Below the pieces are notes generated by a model. The model was not told the DNA's origin. It saw nothing but the letters and a program-made list of their open reading frames with translations, and did not search any database. The position numbers and the translations under genes were made by a program. Shown here in pieces: positions 26,472 through 36,138 of a stretch of DNA of 64,000 nt (the stretch's first letter is position 1; the number at the start of each line of letters is the position of its first letter). Source of the DNA: DATKMK01 sp035541895 (GTDB taxonomy: Bacteria > Desulfobacterota > Binatia > HRBIN30 > JACQVA1); NCBI GenBank assembly GCA_035541895.1, contig DATKMK010000129.1, positions 13,988 through 77,987 of the forward strand, written 5' to 3'.

Positions 26472-29132
26472 TTACTGACCGCGATCCGGAGACGCGTACA
26501 GCCATCCGCGCCGCACCATCCACTTCTCGAGCTCCACCGCGACGAATACCACTGCCGAAACAGCCAACGAGAACACCAGCTCAACCGCACTGAGCGGCTC
26601 GGTTTTGAAGATCGGGTTCAAGGACGGAACGTAGATGGTGGCCAACTGCAACAGGATCGTGAACAGGACGGTCGCGAAGAGCGCCGGATTCGACCACAGT
26701 CCTTGTTGCACCAGTGATTCTCTCTCGGATCGAATCGCCAGCACGTGGCCCAACTGGGTCAGCGCCAGCACGGTGAACACCATCGTCTGCCAGTGGGCGT
26801 CGCCGGTGTGATAGGCCCACGCCTGGGTAAGCAGCGTGGTGCCTGCCATCAGCAAACCGACCCAGATCATGTGCTGCCACATGCCGTGGGCGAACAGGCT
26901 TTCCCGCGGCGGCCGCGGGGGCCGCTGCATAATCCCGCGCTCTTCCGGCTCCACGGCGAGCGCGAGGCCAGGTAGCCCGTCGGTGACGAGATTGATCCAG
27001 AGGATGTGAATCGGCAGCAGCGGAACCGGCAGCCCGAGAAATGGAGCGAGGAACAAGGTCCAAATCTCGGCTGAATTGCAGGTCACGCTGTACTTCACGA
27101 ACTTGCGGATGTTGTCGAAGATGCGGCGTCCCTCGCGCACCGCCGCGACGATGGTCGCGAAGTTGTCATCCAGCAGAATCAAATGCGCCGCTTCGCGTGC
27201 CACGTCCGTACCGACCATCCCCATCGCGACACCGATGTCGGCACGCCGCAGGGCGGGCGCATCGTTGACGCCGTCCCCCGTCATCGCCACGAAATGCCCC
27301 TTGTCCTGCAGGGCCCGGACGATCTTGATCTTCTGCGCGGGAGCGACGCGCGCGTACACTCTGATACGCTCGACGGACTGTTCGAAGTCCGCCAGTGGCA
27401 AGTGCTCCAACTCCCGCCCGGTCATAACTGCCCCTCCGCCATCAACAATGCCGAGCCGCAGGGCAATCGAGCGCGCCGTCGCCGGATGATCGCCGGTGAT
27501 CATCACGGCGGTGATGCCGGCGGATTGGCAGAGCGCCACCGCTTTCGCCGCTTCCGCTCGCGGCGGATCGATCAGGCCGACCAGACCGAGGAACGTCAGC
27601 TCACATTCAACCGCGTCCGCAGCGAGTGAGTCCGGCAGGCTCGGCCATCGGCGCAGCGCCACCGCCAGCACGCGCAGACCGTCGGCCGCCATTCGCTCCG
27701 CTTGTCCCAAGACCGTCGCCTTGTCGATCGGCATCGGACCGGCATGACCCAATGCGTTGTGAGAGTGCTCGACCACCGTTTCGGGAGCGCCCTTGGTGAA
27801 CGACACCACACCATCGCTCACCACGTGGAACGTCGTCATGCGCTTCCGCTCGGAATCGAACGGCAGCTCAGCGAGTCTCTGGACGACGTCCTTCTGTGTC
27901 ACTCTGTCGTACCCGGCGTCTGCGGCGGCGAGGCAGAGCGCCACTTCCGTCGGGTCTCCTCGCATCGTCCCGTCGTCACCCATGGCCGCATCGTTGTTCG
28001 CGGCCAAGGCACAATAGAGCCACGCCCACACCTCGCCGTCGGCGATGGTCGGCAGCCGGATCGCGCGCGCGCCGCCATCGGCGTAGATCGCCTCCACGCG
28101 CATCCGATTCTGGGTGAGCGTGCCGGTCTTGTCGGAACAGATATACGTGACCGATCCCAGCGTTTCGACTGCGGGTAACCGTCGGATCAGGGCGTTCTTC
28201 TTCACCATCAGCCGCGCCCCGAGAGCCAACGCTACCGTGACCACCGCGGGCAGAGCTTCCGGGATGGCCGCAACCGCAAGGCTGACCGCCGTGAGGAACA
28301 TCAGCGCAACCGGCTCACCGCGCAGCACGCCGACGACGAACACGAGGATACAAACGGCGATCGCCGCGACCGCGAGGCGCCGGCCGAATGTCGCCAAGCG
28401 TTTCTGCAGCGGGGTCTTCTCGCCTTCGTCCCCTCGCAGCAGGGCGGCGATCTTGCCGAGTTCGGTCTCGCTACCGGTCGCGACGACTACGCCGGTCGCG
28501 CGACCATAGGTGACGACGGTGCCCTTGTACGCCATGTTGCGCCGATCGCCGAGTGACAGCGCGCCGTCGGCAAGTGCGGCGGTGCACTTCTCTACCGCCA
28601 TCGACTCGCCCGTGAGCGTTGATTCATCCACCTTCAGTTGCGCGGTTTCGACCAGCCGCAGATCCGCGGGCAGGAGATTGCCCGCTTCCAGGAGCACGGT
28701 GTCTCCGGGAACCAGTTGGGATGCGGGCCGTATCGCCACTCGGCCGTCGCGGCGCACCGTCGCGGTCGCCGCGGCGAGCTGCTTGAGCGCGGCAACCGCG
28801 CGCTCGGCACGGTATTCTTGCGCGAACCCGATGAGGCCGTTGAGGAGGACGATGACCACGATCGCGAGCGTGTCCTCCGCATCGCCGATGACGCCCGAGA
28901 TGACCGCGGCCCCGATCAGCACAAGAATCATGAAATCGGAGAACTGTTCGAGCAGCATCCGCCAGGCACTACGCCGGTGCGTTTCCTCGATGACGTTTGG
29001 GCCGTAGCGGATGAGCCGTTGCGCCGCGTCCGACGAGTCGAGGCCGGTCTCGACTCGCGCGCCGAGAAGCTGAACCACCTCGTCGGCCGACTGCGCGTGC
29101 CATTCTTGGATGGGGGGCATCGCAAGTGTCAT
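26472..29132 (-). CDS. Calcium-transporting P-type ATPase (type IIA)
   Basis: An 886-residue cation pump. The N-terminal cation-ATPase domain starts at ATG 29132. The A-domain has TLTGESMAVE, the phosphorylation site is CSDKTGTLTQNRM, the nucleotide region has KGAPETVVEHS, and the hinge is MTGDGVNDAPALRRADIGVAMG. Ca-site residues resemble SERCA: the M4 Glu in IPEALPAVV, the M5 Asn and Glu in CNSAEIWTLF, and M6 N-x-x-T-D in WINLVTDGLP, so both sites of a two-site Ca2+ pump appear present. About ten membrane helices. It is monocistronic, convergent with the upstream lipoprotein gene and divergent from the 270-residue exported protein. Confidence 0.95.
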   Translation of the reverse strand: MTLAMPPIQEWHAQSADEVVQLLGARVETGLDSSDAAQRLIRYGPNVIEETHRRSAWRMLLEQFSDFMILVLIGAAVISGVIGDAEDTLAIVVIVLLNGLIGFAQEYRAERAVAALKQLAAATATVRRDGRVAIRPASQLVPGDTVLLEAGNLLPADLRLVETAQLKVDESTLTGESMAVEKCTAALADGALSLGDRRNMAYKGTVVTYGRATGVVVATGSETELGKIAALLRGDEGEKTPLQKRLATFGRRLAVAAIAVCILVFVVGVLRGEPVALMFLTAVSLAVAAIPEALPAVVTVALALGARLMVKKNALIRRLPAVETLGSVTYICSDKTGTLTQNRMRVEAIYADGGARAIRLPTIADGEVWAWLYCALAANNDAAMGDDGTMRGDPTEVALCLAAADAGYDRVTQKDVVQRLAELPFDSERKRMTTFHVVSDGVVSFTKGAPETVVEHSHNALGHAGPMPIDKATVLGQAERMAADGLRVLAVALRRWPSLPDSLAADAVECELTFLGLVGLIDPPRAEAAKAVALCQSAGITAVMITGDHPATARSIALRLGIVDGGGAVMTGRELEHLPLADFEQSVERIRVYARVAPAQKIKIVRALQDKGHFVAMTGDGVNDAPALRRADIGVAMGMVGTDVAREAAHLILLDDNFATIVAAVREGRRIFDNIRKFVKYSVTCNSAEIWTLFLAPFLGLPVPLLPIHILWINLVTDGLPGLALAVEPEERGIMQRPPRPPRESLFAHGMWQHMIWVGLLMAGTTLLTQAWAYHTGDAHWQTMVFTVLALTQLGHVLAIRSERESLVQQGLWSNPALFATVLFTILLQLATIYVPSLNPIFKTEPLSAVELVFSLAVSAVVFVAVELEKWMVRRGWLYASPDRGQ

Positions 29133-29455
29133 CTGCTCACCGCCGCGGTCGTGCGCACACCTTATGATCCTGAAACCCGAGCAGTCCGCTGGACGGCTCC
29201 GGCCGACGCCGAGCGCCAAAAGCAACAGTTGGGCCTTCGCGCGTCGACTGCCGCGATGCCCCAGCGTCCATCGCGCTTCTTGGCACCAGGAATGTCGAGC
29301 ACCATTGGCAAGCAGAAGCAAGAATGCCGACAACACGAACCCTCGCGGGACTCAACCTCTCGCGAACGTTTCCGGCAACTAAGTTGGGCGCTCGCGGGAG
29401 TTGCCGCCGTTCGGCGCGGTTGATCTCGACATTCGGGCCACGCTACGAGGGGTGT
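29133..29455 (+). other. Divergent intergenic region
   Basis: About 320 nt between the start of the Ca2+ ATPase (minus) and the start of an exported protein (plus). I see no supported gene or RNA here. It must hold the two divergent promoters, but I find no clear -35/-10 pair. Open frames through it have no ribosome site and no family features. Confidence 0.5.
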
Positions 29456-30268
29456 ATGCGCCTGTGCTTCGCCATCTGCATCGCCGTCGCATCGACGGCG
29501 CACGCGGACGTCATCTTCGAAGAGCCCACGCAACTCACGTGCGGACGTTCCGAAGTGATCGTCGCGGGCACTGTCGACGGCACCACCGCTCCCGGACCGT
29601 TCACGAACGGCCAGCCCCCGACGGTGAAGGTCATCGCGGCGACCTGTTGGAAGGGCTGCCAGCCGGGCGACCGCCTCGAAGTCGCGCAGTGGGTGGACCC
29701 GAAGCCGTCGCACAGCGGCAAGCCGCGACCGGGCGATCCGAAAGCGGAGCAAGCGATGTGGGAGCAGGCCGCTGTCGAACCGCCGGCAACGCGCACAAGG
29801 GTGATGCTGTTCCTGCGTCGCGACGGACAGCAGCTCGTGCGCGTGCAAGACTCCGGCGGCTACGGCGGGTACGTGATGCTGCTCGGCGCCGATGACAAGC
29901 AAATCCAGCGCAGCGCCGGCATGTGTGAGGTCGGGCTGACGATCGCCGGCGAGCGCGAGCGCACCGCATCGCTCGGCAAGCCCGTGATGGTCCACATCGA
30001 CGTCACGAACATCAGCGGCAAAGCCGCGGTTTTCCACGCCGACGCGATGACCCTCGAGCTGCAGACCGACACCCGCCCGGGTGAAGACTTGGCACCGACC
30101 TGGACGCCCCCGGCATCCCTCACGCTGCACGCGGGCGCGAAGCACGCGTTCGACTGGGACCTCACGCAGTTGTTTCCCGATGCGTTCAAGAAACCCGGCA
30201 ACTATTGGCTGACCCTCGACGCGCCAGCTGCCATGGGCTTGCATTGGATCGCGATCGCGGTTCAATGA
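29456..30268 (+). CDS. Exported hypothetical protein
   Basis: A 270-residue protein with a signal peptide (MRLCFAICIAVASTAHAD, cleavage after AHA) starting at ATG 29456 after GAGGGG. Two conserved-looking cysteine pairs occur: LTCGRSEV with AATCWKGCQPGD, and SAGMCEVGL. The first part resembles periplasmic beta-sandwich proteins that open with a C-G-R-S-E strand and a G-x-R-L-x-V strand; the second half (KPVMVHIDVTNISGKAAVFH) looks like an immunoglobulin-like fold. I do not recognise a named family. It is followed by a glutathione-transferase gene 46 nt downstream, on the same strand. Confidence 0.65.
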   Translation: MRLCFAICIAVASTAHADVIFEEPTQLTCGRSEVIVAGTVDGTTAPGPFTNGQPPTVKVIAATCWKGCQPGDRLEVAQWVDPKPSHSGKPRPGDPKAEQAMWEQAAVEPPATRTRVMLFLRRDGQQLVRVQDSGGYGGYVMLLGADDKQIQRSAGMCEVGLTIAGERERTASLGKPVMVHIDVTNISGKAAVFHADAMTLELQTDTRPGEDLAPTWTPPASLTLHAGAKHAFDWDLTQLFPDAFKKPGNYWLTLDAPAAMGLHWIAIAVQ

Positions 30269-30314
30269 GGACCTGACGAATGAGCCGCCGCCTTCGCGGC
30301 AGAGGAGGACACCG

Positions 30315-30923
30315 ATGCTCACATTGCACTACCATCCGTTCTCGACCTACTCGCGGCGCGTGCGCATCGCGCTGATCGAGAAGAACATCGAGTGCAAGTT
30401 GGTCGAGGTCGACATGATGGCCGGCGCCCACCGCGGCGAGGCGTACCGCACGCTGAACCCGTACGGGCGCGTGCCGACGCTCGAGGACGACGGCTTCGTG
30501 CTCTACGAGTCGACCGCGATCCTCGAATACCTCGAAGCCACCCACCCGCAGCCGCCGCTGGTCCCGGCGGACGCGCGCGGGCGAGCGCTGGTCGCGATGC
30601 ACATGAAGCTGTGCGACATCCAGCTCGCGCGCCAGACCGGCACGATCATCTTTCCGAAGCGCTTCTTGCCGAAGGAGCGCTGGGACGAAGCGGCGATGGC
30701 ACAGGCGAAGAAGGAGATCGAGAAGCATCTCGGCATCCTCGACGCCCAGCTCGCCGGCAAACGCTTCTTGGTCGGCGACCGCTACTCGCTGGTCGAAGTC
30801 TGCTACACGCCGTTCGTCGAGTTCTTCCCGCTGATGGAGATCACGCCGCCGCCGAACGTCGCCGCGTGGACGAAGAGCCTGCTCGAACGTCCAAGCGCCG
30901 TGCAAACCAAGCCGGCGGGGTGA
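30315..30923 (+). CDS. Glutathione S-transferase family protein
   Basis: A 202-residue GST. The thioredoxin-like N-domain (residues 1-80) begins LTLHYHPFSTYSRRVRIAL, with Ser/Tyr near position 10-12 as the candidate thiol-activating residue, the cis-Pro in NPYGRVPTLED and the glutathione Glu-Ser pair in LYESTAILEYLE. The helical C-domain has the N-capping motif FLVGDRYSLVEVCYTP. ATG 30315 has a strong AGGAGG site. Possible substrates are unknown. It is the first of three GST-like genes within 3 kb. Confidence 0.92.
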   Translation: MLTLHYHPFSTYSRRVRIALIEKNIECKLVEVDMMAGAHRGEAYRTLNPYGRVPTLEDDGFVLYESTAILEYLEATHPQPPLVPADARGRALVAMHMKLCDIQLARQTGTIIFPKRFLPKERWDEAAMAQAKKEIEKHLGILDAQLAGKRFLVGDRYSLVEVCYTPFVEFFPLMEITPPPNVAAWTKSLLERPSAVQTKPAG

Positions 30924-31393
30924 TGCTGGGATGACTAGTTGCGATGCTGATTTCGCGTTGAACCAACACTGAGCAAATCGCCGCTTCCCTGGCCACGCCG
31001 CTGTAGCTACCGGCGGCGGCCGAGTCGAAGGAAGAAGACGAGGTGGGCGATATTGACGGACGCCGGCGCGAGGAAGTCGCGCCACGGCGAGCCCGGGAGC
31101 GGCGCCGCGAGAGTGATCGCCCGAAGGCTGCAATCTGCCGTTGGTTCCGGGTAACAGCTTCGGGTACTTGTCTCAAACGGTCCAAAGGGTGGGCGTGTCG
31201 GGCCGACAGGGAAGCGGTGGCGCGGATCACGGCAAGCCTCGTCCCTTGTCATGCGCACGTGTCACCTATGTGGTACGGACATGACGCTCAGCATCCGACG
31301 GCCGCACGCGGAACGTACCGAGCGCCAGCGCCGGATGAGACCCGCCGGAAGCGCGACGCCGCGACGAGCGACTTGGATCTGGGCTCGGTCATT
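30924..31393 (+). other. Intergenic stretch without supported gene
   Basis: About 470 nt between the converging GST genes. A minus-strand reading frame of about 80 codons (31007-31258, with PFGPFETSTRSCYPEP and LAHLVFFLRLG-like text) is open but has no ribosome site and no recognised family. The segment could be a decayed gene. I find no RNA gene or clean terminator. Confidence 0.4.
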
Positions 31394-32509
31394 TCACCGC
31401 CACCAACTGTCGACGGCTCTGCGCTGCGATTCGGCTGTGATGGGCAAGGTGGCGATCATATTCTCCACCGGCTTTGGCGATGGGGTCGCCAGATCCTGCA
31501 CCGCCGCCGGCGCAGCCAATGCCGACTCCACCACGGTGCGGTCGCTGGCGGACAATGCGACGAAGAAATCGTGGAGTCGGTCGCGGCACCACACGCGGTA
31601 CGGTTTCACCGGCTCCTCGAACGTGACGCCCTGCACCTGATAGCGCACCCGCTGCTCGCCACGCGCGTATGCCGTACTGTTGGCGCTGAGGTAGCGAATG
31701 TACACGTCCGTGACCAGCGCCAGCAGATCGGCGAGATCGGCGGGAATCTTCTCCAGCATCCCCGCGCCGCGAAAGCGCTCGGGGGTCGCATTCCACATTC
31801 GCGCCACCCATTCGTGCACGCCCGGCGCGCGGCTCCGCATCACGCGTCCCGGAACCGGATCGCAGCAGAAGTGGCGGAAGAGCGGACCGAAGAAGCCGAA
31901 GTCGGCCTCGCACGGGCGATCGCCGAGCAGGTACGGACGGCGGGCGAAGATTTTCTCCAGAGCGTCGAGCGTGTCGAGATACGAGGCTTCAACGGCCGCA
32001 CGGGTCGCCGGTGCGACGCCATCGCCGCTGACGAAGGTTCGATATTGGCGCTGCTTCCAAAACCGATGTTTGAGCCACGTGGGAACGCGGCGTTCGGCGA
32101 CGTGCTCTGACAACCACTCCGCCATCAGGTTCGCGTTGCGCGGAAACGACCAGCGATAGTGCATCGCCGGACGCCACAGCCACTCGTCGGCAAAGTCTTC
32201 CAAGAGCCGACTGAGGAACCCCGCTGCCGGCGTGATTGGATGGAGTACGGGTTCCGGGCACGTGCGTTCCAGAAACTCGATGATCAACGTGGTATCGACC
32301 AGCCACGACCCATCGGGGCACTCGACCTGCGGAATCTGCATGACGCCGGTGTAACGCGCACAACGCCGGAGGTTCGATTCGCTGAACGGCTCGAGGCGGT
32401 ACGCAATCCCTTTGGCGCGCAGGTAGGCTTCGAGCTTTCCCGTGTAGTAGGAGCAGTCGGTTCCGTAGACGATCCACGGCCCCGCCGCGGCAGCCGGCTC
32501 GGGCCTCAT
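31394..32509 (-). CDS. Glutathione-transferase-like protein with long C-terminal extension
   Basis: A 371-residue protein from ATG 32509. The N-terminal thioredoxin-like domain has WIVYGTDCSYYTGKLEAYL with a Cys-x-Tyr-Tyr pattern at the active-site position, cis-Pro in VMQIPQVECPDG and STOP-like DTTLIIEFLE in place of the ES-x-I-x-x-Y-L motif. The alpha-helical C-domain has FARRPYLLGDRPCEADFGFF. About 120 residues follow beyond a normal GST, ending in YRVWCRDRLHDFFVAL. It lies 10 nt after the next GST-like gene on the same strand, so both are in one unit. Its activity is unknown; glutathione binding itself is uncertain. Confidence 0.75.
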   Translation of the reverse strand: MRPEPAAAAGPWIVYGTDCSYYTGKLEAYLRAKGIAYRLEPFSESNLRRCARYTGVMQIPQVECPDGSWLVDTTLIIEFLERTCPEPVLHPITPAAGFLSRLLEDFADEWLWRPAMHYRWSFPRNANLMAEWLSEHVAERRVPTWLKHRFWKQRQYRTFVSGDGVAPATRAAVEASYLDTLDALEKIFARRPYLLGDRPCEADFGFFGPLFRHFCCDPVPGRVMRSRAPGVHEWVARMWNATPERFRGAGMLEKIPADLADLLALVTDVYIRYLSANSTAYARGEQRVRYQVQGVTFEEPVKPYRVWCRDRLHDFFVALSASDRTVVESALAAPAAVQDLATPSPKPVENMIATLPITAESQRRAVDSWWR

Positions 32510-32519
32510 AACGTCCGAC

Positions 32520-33287
32520 TCATAGCGTAAGTGGCAGCTCGAGATGCCTCCGATAGATTTCGTCACGGTGTTCGAGCAGGACCGGGTCGAGCGCCGCGCG
32601 GGTGGCGTCGTCCATTGCCGAAAATGCGGAGCGGAAGTCGTCGGGGATCGGGCACAGATCGTTCGGGAGCGGATCGAACAGCGCGATGAAGGTCGCCAGG
32701 TAGATGTCGGCGGCGGTGAACGCGTCGCCGATCAGATAGCGACTGCCGCGTTGGCGCTGCTGCTTGAGACGGCGGGCGAACATGCCGAGCAGCTCGATGA
32801 CGCGCCGGCCGGCGGCTTCGCCGTTGTCGCCGCGATAGCCGTACTTCGCGCCGAGGTACTGCGCGATCGGCTTGGGAAAGCCGACCCCGCCGGCGAGGCT
32901 GACGTGGACCCCGTGAAGGCGGCGTGCCCAGCCGAGCCCGTCCTCGCCGCAGATCTCGTGCGACAGCCCGAACAGCAGCGCGCGGTCCTCCGGGTTCGCC
33001 GGGACCAGTGCGGGCGTAGGCGCCAGTCGCTCGGCGAGCAAGAGAATCTCGGCCCATCCGGTGCGCGGCGCGTCGTTCTCATAGACGGCGATCGGTGCGC
33101 TGGTGTGCCCCGTCCACGCCTTCACCGCCGGTCCGTCCGTCGTCAGGCGCGCCGCGACGTACGGAATTTTCTTGTGGTAGAGAATCCCCTTCGTCGCTTC
33201 GCTCCACGGACTCGGAACCAACCCGACCGTCACGACGCGCAGCCCCAAACGCTGCTTGGCTTCCTCTACCGAAACGAACTCAACCAT
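32520..33287 (-). CDS. Glutathione-transferase-like protein
   Basis: A 255-residue protein starting at ATG 33287 behind GGGAGG. The N-domain includes VTVGLVPSPWSEATKGIL and NDAPRTGWAEILLLAERL, and the C-domain has YLIGDAFTAADIYLATFIALF, the folding motif of GST C-domains. A catalytic Cys or Ser-Pro in the usual place is not clear (SPWSEA may replace it). It heads a two-gene unit with the 371-residue GST-like protein and is divergent from the short-chain dehydrogenase at 33474. Co-location with a dehydrogenase suggests a small catabolic or detoxification set; this is inference. Confidence 0.75.
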   Translation of the reverse strand: MVEFVSVEEAKQRLGLRVVTVGLVPSPWSEATKGILYHKKIPYVAARLTTDGPAVKAWTGHTSAPIAVYENDAPRTGWAEILLLAERLAPTPALVPANPEDRALLFGLSHEICGEDGLGWARRLHGVHVSLAGGVGFPKPIAQYLGAKYGYRGDNGEAAGRRVIELLGMFARRLKQQRQRGSRYLIGDAFTAADIYLATFIALFDPLPNDLCPIPDDFRSAFSAMDDATRAALDPVLLEHRDEIYRRHLELPLTL

Positions 33288-33473
33288 TACGATCCTCCCG
33301 CGCGTACGCCGCGCTTCACCTGTGTCATCTCTCCACCCGACCGACAATCCCCCTTGCGCAGCGCATTGAGGCGACCATCGCTGCGACTGTCTCGGCTTCT
33401 CTCTACGCTCATGATCGAAACCTTTCCCGCGCGGCCGCCCTATTGTAAGGTCGCCGCGAAGGGAGCTCTGCGC

Positions 33474-34337
33474 ATGATCGATCTCAGCGGCAAGGTGGCG
33501 ATCGTCACAGGCGGGTGTAGCGGGATCGGCCGCGGGACCGTCGGCGTGCTGCGCCGCGCTGGTGCGGCGGTGGCGTGCCTCGACGTCCAGGACGACAAGG
33601 GGCAAGCCCTCGCGCAGGAGTGCGGCGACCGTGTGCTCTACGTTCATGCCGACGTTACGTCGGAAGACGAGGTGGCGGCGGCCTTCGCGCGCGTCGTCGA
33701 GCGCTTTGGTGGCATCGATGTCGTCTTCAACAACGCCGGCAGCGCCGAGCCGCTGGGCTCCGATCCGTTCGATCTCGCGATCTTCGAACGCGCCCAGAAG
33801 CTGTTGGTGCACAGCGTCGTGCTCGGCATCAAGTATGCCGTCCCGTCGATGGTCGCCCGCGGTGGCGGATCGATCGTCAACACAGCAAGCGTTGCGGGAC
33901 TGCAGGCGGGCTACGGTCCGTTCGCCTACTCGGTGGCCAAGGGCGCGGTCATCCACCTCTCACGCGTCGCCGCCGCAGCGCTCGCCAAGGACGCGATCCG
34001 GGTGAACGCGATTTGTCCCGGCCTCATTCCGACCTCGATCTTCGGCCGCGCGATGGGTGAGTCGATCGCCGACGCCGACCGCCGCGCGCGCGACATCAGC
34101 GAGCGCGCACACGGCTTTCAACCCATTCGCGTCGCCGGCGCGCCGGAGGACATCGGCTACGCGGTCGCGTACTTCGCTAGTGACCTGAGCCGCTTCGTCA
34201 CCGGCCAGTTCCTTGCCGTCGACGGCGGGCTGACCGTCGGTCCGCGTTCGGCGTGGGAGGAGACCGCGGCGGTCGAGAGCTGGGCTCGCATCGGCATGAG
34301 CGAGCGGCAGATCAAGAAGATGCTCGGTGCAGACTGA
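33474..34337 (+). CDS. Short-chain dehydrogenase/reductase
   Basis: A 287-residue classical SDR. NAD(P) motif TGGCSGIGRG at about residues 12-21, acidic residue in LDVQDD after strand 2 suggesting NAD preference, NNAGSAEP, the catalytic Ser in VNTASVAG and Tyr-x3-Lys in FAYSVAKGAV, and the C-terminal FVTGQFLAVDGG. A C-terminal tail of about 35 residues extends past the usual end. Start ATG 33474 with GGGAG. It is divergent from the GST-like unit (186-nt gap) and convergent with the large membrane protein. The substrate is unknown. Confidence 0.93.
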   Translation: MIDLSGKVAIVTGGCSGIGRGTVGVLRRAGAAVACLDVQDDKGQALAQECGDRVLYVHADVTSEDEVAAAFARVVERFGGIDVVFNNAGSAEPLGSDPFDLAIFERAQKLLVHSVVLGIKYAVPSMVARGGGSIVNTASVAGLQAGYGPFAYSVAKGAVIHLSRVAAAALAKDAIRVNAICPGLIPTSIFGRAMGESIADADRRARDISERAHGFQPIRVAGAPEDIGYAVAYFASDLSRFVTGQFLAVDGGLTVGPRSAWEETAAVESWARIGMSERQIKKMLGAD

Positions 34338-34372
34338 GGCGATAGTCTTCGTGTACACCGCGGTCACCTGAC

Positions 34373-36124
34373 TTACTCGTAAATTCCCTTGGGCGCCGCG
34401 AGGCGTGTCGACTCGCCGAGTGCCGGCGGTTTCCACGGAACGTAGACGCCGTCGCGCCATGCGAGCCATCGCAACGACGGATCTTCGAGCGGGACCGCGA
34501 AGTGAAAGACCAGCTCGTTCGGATCGCCGGCTGCATTGAGCCCGGCAATCTCTACGGTGAAGCCGGTGAGCTCGACTCGCTCGCCGCGCGTGAAGTGCAG
34601 CTCGGGAGCGCGGTAGTAGCGGGTCATGGGCACATTGAAGAGCCCGTCGTCGAGATGCACACGCACGCTGCGCGGATCGCTGCGCGTGATCTCCATGGCG
34701 GTCGGGGCACCGGCGAGCGCACGCATGCGGCGCGGGAGCGGCAGACCCGCAACTTCCCTCACTGCGGAGATCGCACCGACGCTGTAGACGAAGTCCGGCG
34801 GGTTCACGAGAATCAGATCTTGCTGCGCGATCACCGAGTCGTTCGGTACGCTGGCGATGGCCGACAGCATCCGCGTGCTCACGCGCTTGTCGAATTCGAG
34901 TCCGAGCCGCGCCAGCAAGGGCGCCAGAACGAGGTGAACGATCAGCAACAAGGCGACGCCGCCGCACGCAGGCACGCGCCACCAGCGGGTCGCGGGCAAC
35001 AACGACGGCTCCGCGAGCAGCGCGTAGACGAGACGCGCGAGAAGTCCCATCGAGCCAAGACCGACGAAGAAGAGCAGCCGGTCTTGCGGAAAGGTCGCGG
35101 CAATCGGCAGCAGCGACAGGACGGCGCCAAGGGCACAGAACCGCGCGATGCGGTCGCGGCGCACCAGCGGCGCGAAGAGGCCGACCAACAGCCCGATCAC
35201 CGCGACACCGCTCCAACGCAGAATCAGTGCCGTCGCACTGTCCGGTGGTACGCCCGAGGCGATGTCCGAGGGTACGGGCGTCCACTGCCCCAAAATCAGG
35301 ACGGGAATGTGGGCGAGCGCACCCTGTGCGTACGCGACGGGGTCGGCCAGCGGGTCGCGGTAGAATCCCGACTCCGCTGCACCGAAGCCGCCCAGCCGAT
35401 AGGCAACGGCCCAGAGCAGGAGCACGACGCCGCTCGGCACCAGCGTACGCACGCGCGTGCTCGTCGATCTTCCGTCGAGGAAGATCGCGTAGGCGAGAAG
35501 ATAGGCCGCCGCCGAGAGCGCCATCTCTCCGGACGCGAGACCCAGCGCCAGACACGCACCGCTCCCCCAGGCACAGCGATCGTTCCGTTCGCGGCTGCGC
35601 GCCAGCCACACGGCGGACAGCACGCCGAAGACGCTCGCGATCAACGCGTTGCGATTCGCCAGATAGGCGGCAGGGCGCGCATGCGCATCGTCGACGGCGT
35701 ACAACAGCGCCGCCAACCCCGCCGCCCAGGTCGCGCCGAGCACCTTCCGATAGAAGAACGCGGCAGCGAGGACCACGACGCCGAGCCAGACGAGGCTGTG
35801 CAGATGCATCCACCCGGGCCGCTCCGGCCAGAGCCGGAAGTCCAGTTGCATCGTGAGCACACTCAAGTAGCGCAGGCTGGCGTGACGAAACCGCGGCGCG
35901 GCCCACCACGGGAGCTGCCCGGCGTCCATCGCCCGCGCGTTCTTCGCGACGTCGCCGTCGGCAAACACGAAGAGCTGGATCGACGGATCGCCGTGACCCA
36001 AGAGACGAAGACGCTGAAAGTGATCGTCGAGCTGGAAACCGCCGCGCACCGCCGGCGCCATCAGGAGACACGCCGTGATGGCGACCGCGAGCGGCAACCA
36101 GCGGTGCGTCAGCGCCCCGCGCAT
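34373..36124 (-). CDS. GT-C-like polytopic membrane protein
   Basis: A 583-residue protein with about ten membrane helices and a soluble C-terminal ~150 residues (EVAGLPLPRRMRALAGAP onwards). It begins with a helix and then GGFQLDDHFQ, a first-loop acidic pair as in GT-C (PMT/GT39/OST-like) glycosyltransferases. A second loop motif is AVDDAHARPAAYLANRNAL. Together these suggest a lipid-linked-sugar transferase acting on the periplasmic face, but the acceptor is unknown. Its start is 14 nt downstream of the AraC-type regulator's stop. It has a high hydrophobic content and is not similar to its neighbours. Confidence 0.75.
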   Translation of the reverse strand: MRGALTHRWLPLAVAITACLLMAPAVRGGFQLDDHFQRLRLLGHGDPSIQLFVFADGDVAKNARAMDAGQLPWWAAPRFRHASLRYLSVLTMQLDFRLWPERPGWMHLHSLVWLGVVVLAAAFFYRKVLGATWAAGLAALLYAVDDAHARPAAYLANRNALIASVFGVLSAVWLARSRERNDRCAWGSGACLALGLASGEMALSAAAYLLAYAIFLDGRSTSTRVRTLVPSGVVLLLWAVAYRLGGFGAAESGFYRDPLADPVAYAQGALAHIPVLILGQWTPVPSDIASGVPPDSATALILRWSGVAVIGLLVGLFAPLVRRDRIARFCALGAVLSLLPIAATFPQDRLLFFVGLGSMGLLARLVYALLAEPSLLPATRWWRVPACGGVALLLIVHLVLAPLLARLGLEFDKRVSTRMLSAIASVPNDSVIAQQDLILVNPPDFVYSVGAISAVREVAGLPLPRRMRALAGAPTAMEITRSDPRSVRVHLDDGLFNVPMTRYYRAPELHFTRGERVELTGFTVEIAGLNAAGDPNELVFHFAVPLEDPSLRWLAWRDGVYVPWKPPALGESTRLAAPKGIYE

Positions 36125-36138
36125 TCAACCCACTGCCG

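Noticed and set aside
31007..31258. Short minus-strand frame in the 30.9-31.4 kb gap
   Set aside because: No ribosome site, no recognised family and low-complexity text; kept only as a possible relic.
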